A stretch of DNA of 5,654 nucleotides from assembly GCA_003157675.1 (NCBI GenBank), contig PMKG01000177.1:1-5654 (forward strand), given 5' to 3'. Shown piece by piece: positions 1 to 5,550 of the stretch (the first letter of the stretch is position 1; each line of letters opens with the position of its first letter). Under the pieces are notes generated by a model. It had not been told where the DNA came from, did not search any database, and saw nothing but the letters and a program-made list of their open reading frames with translations. Origin of the DNA: Acidobacteriota bacterium (GTDB lineage: Bacteria > Acidobacteriota > Vicinamibacteria > Vicinamibacterales > Fen-181). Made by a program: the position numbers and the translations under genes.

Positions 1-435
1 ATCCGCGCCCGGGGACTGATTGCCAGCGCCCTCTGGCTGGCGGGAGTCAGTGCACTGACTGCCCTGGTACTGTACCTGTACGGGGCGCACCAGTTGGCAG
101 TCATCGAACTAAGTGTAGGTACCGGGCTCGTCACGGTGCTGTTCGTCTTCGCCATCAACATCGCCGGCGAAGAACCGCCCGTGGCGCTCCGGTCGCTCGT
201 CCCCAGGCCGCTGGCGGCGCTCGGGGTGCTGTGCGCCGTCGGGCTCGCAGCCACGATGGTCCTGCCCGCGCTGCGCACGCCGGCGGCGCCGGGCCAGGCG
301 GTCCACTTCCCCACGGTGCTCTGGGAGCAGCGCGGCCTCGACGCCGTGCTCCAGGTCGTCCTGATCATCGGCGGCGTGCTGGCCGTGCTGGGCCTGTTCG
401 CCGAGCGGCGGACGCGCGCCGGGAAGGAGTCATAG
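1..435 (+). CDS. MbhD/MbhE- or NuoJ-like membrane subunit, 5' end cut off by the window
   Basis: Frame 1 is open from the first base to a TAG at 433-435, giving 144 visible residues with no convincing start. The TTG at 94 lies inside a conserved segment, so the gene very probably begins upstream. Four hydrophobic stretches are visible, at about residues 7-27, 34-54, 71-90 and 113-134. The segment AVIELSVGTGLVTVLF (33-48) resembles the MbhD/DUF4040 family and also the TM3 region of NuoJ. The tail RGLDAVLQVVLIIGGVLAVL (111-130) resembles MbhE and the C-terminal part of MrpA, where a conserved RG-D precedes the last helix. By family knowledge such proteins sit in the membrane arm between the antiporter subunits and the redox module and help conduct ions. 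The stop is followed at once by the NuoK-like gene, whose ribosome-binding site lies inside this reading frame. Membrane class is certain. The choice between MbhD/E fusion and NuoJ-like is less so. Confidence 0.8.
   Translation: MRARGLIASALWLAGVSALTALVLYLYGAHQLAVIELSVGTGLVTVLFVFAINIAGEEPPVALRSLVPRPLAALGVLCAVGLAATMVLPALRTPAAPGQAVHFPTVLWEQRGLDAVLQVVLIIGGVLAVLGLFAERRTRAGKES
422..429 (+). promoter_or_regulatory. Ribosome-binding site for the NuoK-like gene
   Basis: GGAAGGAG lies within the last codons of the upstream gene. It is 6 bases before a GTG (436) and 9 bases before an ATG (439) in the same frame. Both spacings are workable, so it does not fully decide the start. I prefer ATG on codon strength. 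Confidence 0.6.
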
Positions 436-438
436 GTG

Positions 439-750
439 ATGTCGCTCTCGCTTCCCCTGCTGGCGGCCGTCGGCGTGCTGGGCCTGCTTGGCACCGGCCT
501 GCTCGGCCTGCTCGTCACCCGCAACCTCATCAAGGCCGTCGTCGGCCTGCAGATTCTCGTCAAGGGCGCAATGCTCGCGCTGGTTCTCGCCGGGCGGCTC
601 GCCGGGCAGATCCAGATCGGACAGAGCATGGCGCTCACGGTGATCGTGGCCGACACGATCGTTTCGGTCGTCGCCCTGGCCCTCGCGGTCCAGGTCCGGC
701 GGCAGTTCGGCACCCTGGACCTCCAGGCGCTGTCGACGCTGAGGAGGTAG
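439..750 (+). CDS. NuoK/MrpC-like membrane subunit
   Basis: This 103-residue protein has three hydrophobic helices (about 5-26, 31-52 and 62-86), the size and topology of NuoK, MrpC and MbhG, which pack against the antiporter subunits in the membrane arm. RNLIKAVVGLQILVKGAML (28-46) matches the second helix of NuoK, and ALTVIVADTIVSVVALAL (65-82) matches the third. The C-terminal RRQFGTLDLQALSTLRR also resembles the NuoK tail. At the place of the NuoK helix-2 glutamate (E36 in E. coli, from memory) there is Gln38, and at the helix-3 glutamate (E72) there is Asp72. The helix-3 wording is closer to MrpC (ALxLTAIVI). The protein therefore looks intermediate between the two families. The in-frame GTG at 436 is an alternative start adding one residue. 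The stop TAG (748-750) immediately follows the ribosome-binding site of the next gene, suggesting translational coupling. Confidence 0.85.
   Translation: MSLSLPLLAAVGVLGLLGTGLLGLLVTRNLIKAVVGLQILVKGAMLALVLAGRLAGQIQIGQSMALTVIVADTIVSVVALALAVQVRRQFGTLDLQALSTLRR
741..747 (+). promoter_or_regulatory. Ribosome-binding site for the NuoL/MrpA-like gene
   Basis: GAGGAGG ends directly before the TAG of the NuoK-like gene and 7 bases before ATG 755 (10 before ATG 758). The spacing favours 755. It is the strongest Shine-Dalgarno match in the window and may set high output of this subunit by coupling to termination of the upstream gene. Confidence 0.65.
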
Positions 751-754
751 CGCG

Positions 755-2512
755 ATGATGACCATCGGTACCCTCGCGCTTCTCTCGATCGGCCTGCCCT
801 GGATTGGCGCGGTCGTGGTCCGGCTGATCGGGGACCGCAGGCCGGCGGCGCAGCACGCCTCCGCGGTCGTCTTCGCGCTCGCCGGGGCCGTCGCCGCCGT
901 CGCGATGATTCCGCAGAAGACCGATGCCAACGTGCTCGACCTGCCGCTCGGCTCGGCCTTCGGGCACCTCACCTTCCTCCCCGACGGCCTTGCGGTGTTC
1001 CTCGCCGTCGTCGCCACGGTCATCGGCAGCCTGGCCGTCATCTTCTCGGTCGATTACATGAAGGGCGAGCGCCAGCTCGGGCGCTACTACTCGTACGTGC
1101 TCTTCTTCATCGGCTCGATGGTCGGCCTGGTCCTCTCGAGCAATCTCCTGCTGATCTTCGTCTTCTGGGAGATCACGGCACTCTGCTCCTACGCGCTGAT
1201 TTCCTTCTATAACGACGATCCGAAGGCGGTGGCCGCCGGCATCAAGGCGCTCATCGTGACGCAGGTCGGCGGCATCGGCCTGCTGGCCGGCGCCCTGCTG
1301 CTCTACGTCTACCAGGGCAGCTACGACGTGCCGACCTTCCTCGCCACAGCCTCGACGCTGCCCGCAGACGTCCTCGCGGTGATGGCGTTCGGCTTCCTGG
1401 TGGCCGCCGCGGCCAAGTCGGCGCAGTTCCCGTTCCAGACATGGCTTCCCGACGCGATGGAGGCGCCGACGCCGGTCAGCGCTCTCATTCACGCCGCAAC
1501 GATGGTGAACGCGGGCGTCTACCTGCTGGCGAGGTTCTACCCGGCCTTCGAGGCGGTGCCGCACTGGAAGCTCGCGGTGGTCGTCGTCGGCGCGGTGACG
1601 GCGCTGATGGCGGCGGTGATGGCCCTCGTCTCGAACGACCTCAAGCGGGTGCTGGCCTACTCGACCGTCAGCCAGCTCGGCTACATGGTCTACGCGGTCG
1701 GTACCGGCGGCATCTTCGCCAGCCAGTTCCACCTGCTCTCGCACGCCGTCTTCAAGGCCCTGCTCTTCCTGTCGGCCGGCGCCGTCATTCACGCCGTGCA
1801 CACGCGTGACATGCGCGAGATGGGCGGGCTCGGCAAGCAGATGCCTGTCGTGAAGGTCGTGATGATTATCGGCGGCCTGGCGCTCGCCGGCATCCCGCTG
1901 TTCTTCAACGGTTTCTGGAGCAAGGAGCTGGTGCTCGAGGCCGGCCGCGAAGGCGGGCCGGCGTGGGCGTGGGCGTTCATGGTCGTCGGCGCGGGCCTGA
2001 CCGCGCTCTACACGCTCCGGTTCCTCTCGATGGTGTTCTACGGCGAGCCGAAGGGTCACGGACACGTGCACGACGCGGGACCGGCGATGAAGATCGCGCT
2101 GGTGCCGCTCGCCCTCGGCACGCTCACGACCTATCTCCTGGCCGGGCCGTTCGGCGGGTTCCTCGGCCGGGCGCTCGGCGAGGGGCACGAGGTCGGAACG
2201 ACCGGTCAGGTGCTGCTCGGCATCCTCACGGCGCCCACGACGTTCGTCGCGCTGGCCGTCGTGGCGCTCGGACTGCTGGCCTGGTGGCGTCGTGAGAGCC
2301 TCTCGGGCCTGGCCCGCGCGCTCCGCGGCATCGGCACCATGGCATCGAACAGCTTCGGCTTCGAGGCCATCAATCGGGGCATCGTCTCCGCCACCGTCGC
2401 GTCGGCCGAGTCGCTCCGGACGACGCACAACGGCGTCTTGAACTGGAACGTCTTCGCCATTCTCGTCGGGCTGGTCGCCGTGCTGGCCATCCTGGCGCTC
2501 GGGGGAGCCTGA
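755..2512 (+). CDS. NuoL/MrpA-type proton antiporter-like subunit
   Basis: This 585-residue polytopic protein of the proton-conducting transporter family has the usual 14-helix antiporter core. Signature blocks appear in order. FWEITALCSYALI (137-149) carries the TM5 glutamate E139. AKSAQFPFQTWLPDAMEAP (220-238) carries the TM7 lysine K221 and leads into PTPVSALIHAATMV. NDLKRVLAYSTVSQLGY (294-310) carries K297. The segment HLLSHAVFKALLF (326-338) carries H326, H330 and K334. FNGFWSKE (384-391) carries K390. These match the E. coli NuoL residues E144, K229, K305, K342 and K399 (family knowledge), so the proton pathway looks intact. Residues 511-556 form a mostly amphipathic stretch before a last helix (562-582), a likely short version of the NuoL lateral helix. 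MrpA proteins are longer because they carry an MbhD/E-like C-terminal domain. Here that piece is encoded separately at 1-435. The next gene starts 5 bases after the stop. Confidence 0.93.
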   Translation: MMTIGTLALLSIGLPWIGAVVVRLIGDRRPAAQHASAVVFALAGAVAAVAMIPQKTDANVLDLPLGSAFGHLTFLPDGLAVFLAVVATVIGSLAVIFSVDYMKGERQLGRYYSYVLFFIGSMVGLVLSSNLLLIFVFWEITALCSYALISFYNDDPKAVAAGIKALIVTQVGGIGLLAGALLLYVYQGSYDVPTFLATASTLPADVLAVMAFGFLVAAAAKSAQFPFQTWLPDAMEAPTPVSALIHAATMVNAGVYLLARFYPAFEAVPHWKLAVVVVGAVTALMAAVMALVSNDLKRVLAYSTVSQLGYMVYAVGTGGIFASQFHLLSHAVFKALLFLSAGAVIHAVHTRDMREMGGLGKQMPVVKVVMIIGGLALAGIPLFFNGFWSKELVLEAGREGGPAWAWAFMVVGAGLTALYTLRFLSMVFYGEPKGHGHVHDAGPAMKIALVPLALGTLTTYLLAGPFGGFLGRALGEGHEVGTTGQVLLGILTAPTTFVALAVVALGLLAWWRRESLSGLARALRGIGTMASNSFGFEAINRGIVSATVASAESLRTTHNGVLNWNVFAILVGLVAVLAILALGGA

Positions 2513-2517
2513 GTCGT

Positions 2518-4053
2518 ATGAATCCCACACTGGCACTGACCTGGCTGCTCCTCCTGCCCCTCCTGGCGTCGCCCGTCATCTATCTCGCGGGGCGCGCGAG
2601 CTTCCGTCTCGGGAAGTCAGCGGCCCCGGCGCGGTGGCTGGCGGCTGTCGCGCTGGCCGCCACGTTGGTCCCGCTCTATTACACCGGCGAAGCGGTGCTC
2701 CGCGCCGGGTCGGTCTCGCTCCAGGTGGGCGCGATCTCGCTGCGGATGGACGGCGTCGGCCTCATCCTCGCCGGCACCGTGCTGGCGCTCACCTTCCTCG
2801 TGTCGATCTTCTCGATGCCGTACATGCGGCGTGAGGAGGGCGAGGAGAAGCACTACGCCCTGCTGGTGTCGATGGCCGGAACGATGGTCGGCCTCGGGTG
2901 CGCGAACGACCTGTTCAACCTGTGGGTCTGGTTCGAGGCGATGGCCGTCACCTCCTTCCTGCTCGTGGCCTTCTACCGCGAGCAGCGCGGCGCGCTCGAG
3001 GCCGGCGTGAAGTACCTGGTGCAGTCGGCGGTCGGCTCGGCGTTCGTGCTGATCGGCATCGCGCTGGTGTTCGCGCGCACCGGAACGCTGGAGCTGTCGC
3101 AGGTGGCTGCCGCGGTGGCCGGCCCGCTGCCGCTGCCTCTGCCGCTCGCCGCGGCGGGCGCGCTGTTCCTCATCGGCTTCGGCGTCAAGGCCGCGCTCGT
3201 CCCGCTCCACACCTGGCTGCCCGACGCCCATTCACAGGCGCCGAGCGGCATCAGCGCCATGCTGTCGGGCGTGGTGATCGAAGCGGGGCTGGTGGCGATG
3301 CTCCGCGCGCTCGGCTGCCTGGCGCCGATGAGCGCGAGCTGGGGCGCGATGCTGCTGGCCTTCGGCGCGCTCAACATGGTGGTCGGCAACCTGATGGCGC
3401 TCCGGCAGACGCAGGTCAAGCGGATGTTCGCCTACTCGTCGGTCAGTCACCTCGGTTACATGCTCATCGGCTTCGGCGTGGCGGTGGGCTACGGGATCGC
3501 GAACGGCGCGGCCGGCGGATTCTTCCACCTGCTCAACCACGCGCTGATGAAGGGGCTCGCCTTCATGGCGGCGGGTGCGCTGCTCTATGCCCTCCACATC
3601 TCGCGCGGCAGCCACGACCCGCTGATGATCGACGACCTGAACGGCGCGGCGGGCAAGTACCCGCTGACCGCGCTGGCGCTGACCATCGCGGTGCTCGCCC
3701 TGGGCGGCCTGCCGCCGCTGTCGGGGTTCATGTCCAAGTGGCAGATCTTCGTGGCCGGCTTCGAGACCAGGAGCGCCGCGGTCGAGATCCTGGTGATCTT
3801 CGCGGCCATCAACAGCGTGCTGTCGCTGGCGTATTACGCGCCCCTGGTGAACCGGATGTACCGGCACGAGCCGTCGGCCGCCGTGGCGGCCGGCCGGTCG
3901 GTATCCGTGCTGATGGGGGCGCCGCTGGCGGTGATGACGATCCTGGTCATCGTGCTCGGCTTCTGGCCGGGTCTGGTGGACGCGATCACGCACCCGGCGG
4001 CGGTGCACCTGGTGTCGATCTTCGGCGGTGTCGGGGCGCTGGCGCGTTTCTAG
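2518..4053 (+). CDS. MrpD/NuoM/NuoN-type proton antiporter-like subunit
   Basis: This 511-residue second member of the proton-conducting transporter family differs clearly from its neighbour. The TM5 glutamate is E140 (WVWFEAMAV). The TM7 block GFGVKAALVPLHTWLPDAHS (220-239) carries K224 and is the MrpD/MbhH/NuoM form (HTWLPDAH) rather than the NuoL form. QVKRMFAYSSVSHLGYM (299-315) carries K301. The segment HLLNHALMKGLAF (337-349) carries H337, H341 and K345. GFMSKWQIF (403-411) carries the TM12 lysine K407. The C-terminus ends soon after the last helix, without a NuoL-type lateral helix. Where MrpD and NuoM have a TM8 lysine, this protein reads LSGVVIEAG with Glu255. A PLPLPLPL run (203-210) fills the loop before TM7. 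ATG 2518 lies 10 bases after a GGGGGAG (2501-2507) inside the upstream gene. By family knowledge it translocates protons or sodium in the membrane arm. Confidence 0.92.
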   Translation: MNPTLALTWLLLLPLLASPVIYLAGRASFRLGKSAAPARWLAAVALAATLVPLYYTGEAVLRAGSVSLQVGAISLRMDGVGLILAGTVLALTFLVSIFSMPYMRREEGEEKHYALLVSMAGTMVGLGCANDLFNLWVWFEAMAVTSFLLVAFYREQRGALEAGVKYLVQSAVGSAFVLIGIALVFARTGTLELSQVAAAVAGPLPLPLPLAAAGALFLIGFGVKAALVPLHTWLPDAHSQAPSGISAMLSGVVIEAGLVAMLRALGCLAPMSASWGAMLLAFGALNMVVGNLMALRQTQVKRMFAYSSVSHLGYMLIGFGVAVGYGIANGAAGGFFHLLNHALMKGLAFMAAGALLYALHISRGSHDPLMIDDLNGAAGKYPLTALALTIAVLALGGLPPLSGFMSKWQIFVAGFETRSAAVEILVIFAAINSVLSLAYYAPLVNRMYRHEPSAAVAAGRSVSVLMGAPLAVMTILVIVLGFWPGLVDAITHPAAVHLVSIFGGVGALARF

Positions 4054-4134
4054 GAATGGCTCAGGGCTCAAGGCTCAGGGCTCACGCACGCCCGGAACCC
4101 CTGCCCTGGATGCCGAGCGCATTGAGAGACATCC
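4054..4134 (+). other. 81-base spacer between the antiporter genes and the redox genes
   Basis: This spacer and 5474-5550 are the only gaps longer than 12 bases between genes here. It begins with four heptamer repeats and continues with a GC-rich stretch. I see no convincing -35/-10 pair and no hairpin followed by a T-run. A frame-matched TGA at 4123-4125 shows that the next gene cannot start earlier than 4135. The spacer breaks the stop-to-start coupling seen elsewhere, so a separate promoter or an RNA processing site is possible but not shown. Confidence 0.6.
4057..4084 (+). repeat. Tandem heptamer repeat, four units
   Basis: Four consecutive 7-base units read tGGCTCA, gGGCTCA, aGGCTCA and gGGCTCA. 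They differ only in the first base and start 3 bases after the stop codon of the MrpD-like gene. The core GGCTCA is identical in all four. It is non-coding and not palindromic. Confidence 0.85.
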
Positions 4135-4446
4135 ATGAATCTCCTTCTCACTCCCCCATTCGCGTTCCTCGCATACATCCCGCTGGTGCTGGTGCTGCTG
4201 GGCTTCGGCCGGCTGCTGGCGGGGCCGGCCAATGCCAGCGCCGCCAAGACGAGCGTCTACGGCAGCGGCGAGGCGTCGCCGACGTTCGAAGCGGCGCCGG
4301 GCTATCAGCCGTTCTTCCTGATCGCGCTGTTCTTCGCCGTGGTGCACCTCGCGACGCTGGTCCTGTCAATCGGCCGGCTGCCCGCGCCGGCGGTCGTCTA
4401 CCTGGGCGGACTTCTCGTGGCGCTCGTGGCGCTCATTCTCGGATAG
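4135..4446 (+). CDS. Divergent NuoA-like membrane subunit
   Basis: This is a 103-residue protein with three hydrophobic segments (about 8-29, 58-79 and 85-102) and a polar loop (31-57), the plan and length of NuoA/ND3. The loop KTSVYGSGEASP (38-49) aligns with the NuoA segment K-x-x-(F/Y)-E-x-G, and YQPFFLIALFFAVVHLATLV (57-76) aligns with NuoA TM2. The conserved acidic residues of NuoA are missing: the loop glutamate is Gly43, and the FDVE motif in TM2 reads VVHLA (His71 and Ala73). By family knowledge NuoA sits next to NuoB, NuoD and NuoH at the junction of the redox module and the membrane arm. The assignment rests on position directly before the NuoB-like gene, topology and short motifs. 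It could also be a small hydrogenase membrane subunit specific to this complex. The start is fixed by an in-frame TGA 10-12 bases upstream. The ribosome-binding site is weak (GAGAG, 4124-4128). Confidence 0.72.
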   Translation: MNLLLTPPFAFLAYIPLVLVLLGFGRLLAGPANASAAKTSVYGSGEASPTFEAAPGYQPFFLIALFFAVVHLATLVLSIGRLPAPAVVYLGGLLVALVALILG

Positions 4447-4455
4447 GAGCGTGGT

Positions 4456-4944
4456 ATGGCGAAAGTGTCGCTGCTCGACGCGATCATGAACCCGCTGAAG
4501 ACCTGGGCCCGGATCAATTCGCCGTTCGCGAACCACTTCAACAGCGGTTCGTGCAATGGATGCGACATCGAGATCCTGGCCACGCTGACGCCGCGCTACG
4601 ACATCGAGCGGTTCGGCATCAAGCTCCAAGGCAGTCCGCGGCACGCCGACGTGCTGATCTGCACCGGCCCGGTGACCAGGCAATCGCGCGACCGGCTCGT
4701 GCGGATCTACGAGCAGATGCCGGACCCGAAGTTCGTCGTCGCGGTCGGGTCGTGCGGCATCTCCGGTGGCGCCTTCCAGGGCTGCTACAACGTCGTCGGC
4801 AGCCTGGCGGACGTCATTCCGGTGAACGCCTTCGTGCCCGGCTGCCCGCCGCGACCCGAGGCGATCATCTACGGCATCGTCGCCCTGCTCAACAGCTTGA
4901 AGCAGCCGGCGCCGAGCGCGGCGACGGCCCCCGCCGAGGTGTGA
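4456..4944 (+). CDS. NuoB/[NiFe]-hydrogenase small subunit-like iron-sulfur protein
   Basis: This 162-residue soluble subunit carries one [4Fe-4S] cluster, equivalent to N2 of complex I and the proximal cluster of hydrogenases. Likely ligands are C33 and C36 (GSCNGCDIE), C100 (VGSCGISGG) and C130 (PGCPPRPEAII). The first pair is spaced C-x2-C as in group 4 hydrogenase small subunits (Mbh, Ech, Hyc), whereas true NuoB has adjacent cysteines (CC). TGPVTRQS (70-77) is also typical of that group. Cys69 and Cys110 are additional. The protein ends in an Ala/Pro-rich tail (150-162). It should pass electrons from an upstream iron-sulfur protein to the active site of the large subunit, whose gene begins at 5551. 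ATG 4456 is preceded by AGGAG (4445-4449), which overlaps the TAG of the upstream gene. Family placement is secure. Whether the complex makes hydrogen is not decided by this gene. Confidence 0.93.
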   Translation: MAKVSLLDAIMNPLKTWARINSPFANHFNSGSCNGCDIEILATLTPRYDIERFGIKLQGSPRHADVLICTGPVTRQSRDRLVRIYEQMPDPKFVVAVGSCGISGGAFQGCYNVVGSLADVIPVNAFVPGCPPRPEAIIYGIVALLNSLKQPAPSAATAPAEV

Positions 4945-4954
4945 GGACAACGAC

Positions 4955-5473
4955 ATGGATACGCAGCAGAATCTCGTCACAGCCGAAGCGCTGCTCCAGC
5001 CGTATACGGTCGGCGCGGCCGCGCACGCGCCCGGCCGGGTGGACGCCGTGATTCATCCCGAGAACCTGACGGCCGCGGTGAAGGCGCTCGTGGACGGGCG
5101 GTGGGGATACCTCGCCGCCATCACCGGCCTCGATCATCCGTGGCCCAAGACGCCGAAGGCGGCGCCGAAGCCCGGAGAGGCGGCGGCGTCCGCGGCACCC
5201 GCCGGCCCGGTCGAGGACCGCCTGGAGGCGCTCTATCAATTCGTCAACGGGGCGGCGGTCGCCACGCTTCGGGTGAGCGTGCCGTATCACGATCCGCGGC
5301 TTCCGTCGATTTGCCCGCTCATCCCCTCGGCCACGCTCTACGAGCGGGAACTCATCGAGATGTTCGGTTTCGTCATCGAGGACACGCCGGACCCGGCCCG
5401 ATTGCTTCTGCCCGACGACTGGCCGGACGGTGTGTATCCGTTGAGGAAGGCCTTCGAGGGCCTCGGCGCCTAG
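4955..5473 (+). CDS. nuoC: NuoC-like 30-kDa subunit
   Basis: This is a 172-residue protein of the complex I 30-kDa / group 4 hydrogenase subunit family (MbhK or N-terminal HycE equivalent). The clear blocks are VSVPYHDPRLPSI (108-119), the signature SATLYERELIEMFGF (125-139), and DTPDPARLLLPDDWPDGVYP (143-162) followed by LRK. Residues 63-86 (PWPK...GPVE) form an Ala/Pro/Lys-rich low-complexity insertion between the N-terminal fold and the conserved core, probably a surface loop or linker. NuoC subunits brace the NuoB and NuoD proteins in the peripheral arm and carry no cofactor. The gene is not fused to the large subunit, as it is in E. coli NuoCD or HycE. ATG 4955 lies 7 bases after TGAGGA (4942-4947), which contains the stop of the upstream gene. 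The stop is TAG at 5471-5473. Confidence 0.93.
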   Translation: MDTQQNLVTAEALLQPYTVGAAAHAPGRVDAVIHPENLTAAVKALVDGRWGYLAAITGLDHPWPKTPKAAPKPGEAAASAAPAGPVEDRLEALYQFVNGAAVATLRVSVPYHDPRLPSICPLIPSATLYERELIEMFGFVIEDTPDPARLLLPDDWPDGVYPLRKAFEGLGA

Positions 5474-5550
5474 GCGGCTTCGCGGGCGTCGGTCGGACTG
5501 GAAGTCGGTAAGGGTGGACGGCGGGCTGCGCGCCCGCCAGCGAGGACGCG
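5474..5550 (+). other. 77-base spacer before the large-subunit gene
   Basis: Non-coding stretch between the NuoC-like stop and the NuoD-like start. It contains GTCGGT twice (5488-5493 and 5504-5509), a GC hairpin (5520-5538) and GAGGA (5542-5546) as the ribosome-binding site. TAA at 5509-5511 is in the frame of the following gene, so that gene cannot begin further upstream. Confidence 0.6.
5520..5538 (+). other. Perfect GC hairpin just before the NuoD-like ribosome-binding site
   Basis: GGCGGGC (5520-5526) and GCCCGCC (5532-5538) form a perfect 7-base-pair all-GC stem around the loop TGCGC. It ends 3 bases before GAGGA. No T-run follows, so it is not a classic intrinsic terminator. It could stabilise or process the transcript or tune translation of the large subunit, which is inference. 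In DNA this GC-rich, chance stems also occur. Confidence 0.5.

Noticed and set aside
94..96. TTG start for the first gene
   Set aside because: The reading frame and membrane-helix pattern continue upstream to the first base, and the TTG lies within a conserved segment with no ribosome-binding site. The gene is better read as cut by the window edge.
2042..2083. Histidine-containing loop GEPKGHGHVHDAG in the NuoL-like protein as a possible metal site
   Set aside because: A histidine-containing loop after this helix is common in NuoL proteins, so it does not by itself indicate metal binding.
635..2536. Very long open frame of 633 codons on the minus strand
   Set aside because: It lies opposite a well-supported antiporter gene, and its translation is rich in Arg, Glu, Asp, Gly and His with no membrane or domain pattern. 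This is the usual result of strong third-position GC bias on the other strand.
4085..4134. Promoter for the redox genes in the spacer
   Set aside because: TTGAGA at 4122-4127 resembles a -35 box but lies only 8 bases before the start codon, and no plausible -10 element with correct spacing is visible.
2898..5051. Long open frame of 717 codons on the + strand, out of frame with the known genes
   Set aside because: It runs across four recognised genes and two intergenic junctions, and its product is a low-complexity Arg/Ala/Gly-rich sequence without motifs. It is a GC-bias shadow.
5520..5538. Hairpin as an intrinsic terminator ending the operon
   Set aside because: No T-run follows the stem, and a gene for the partner subunit of the same complex starts 13 bases later.
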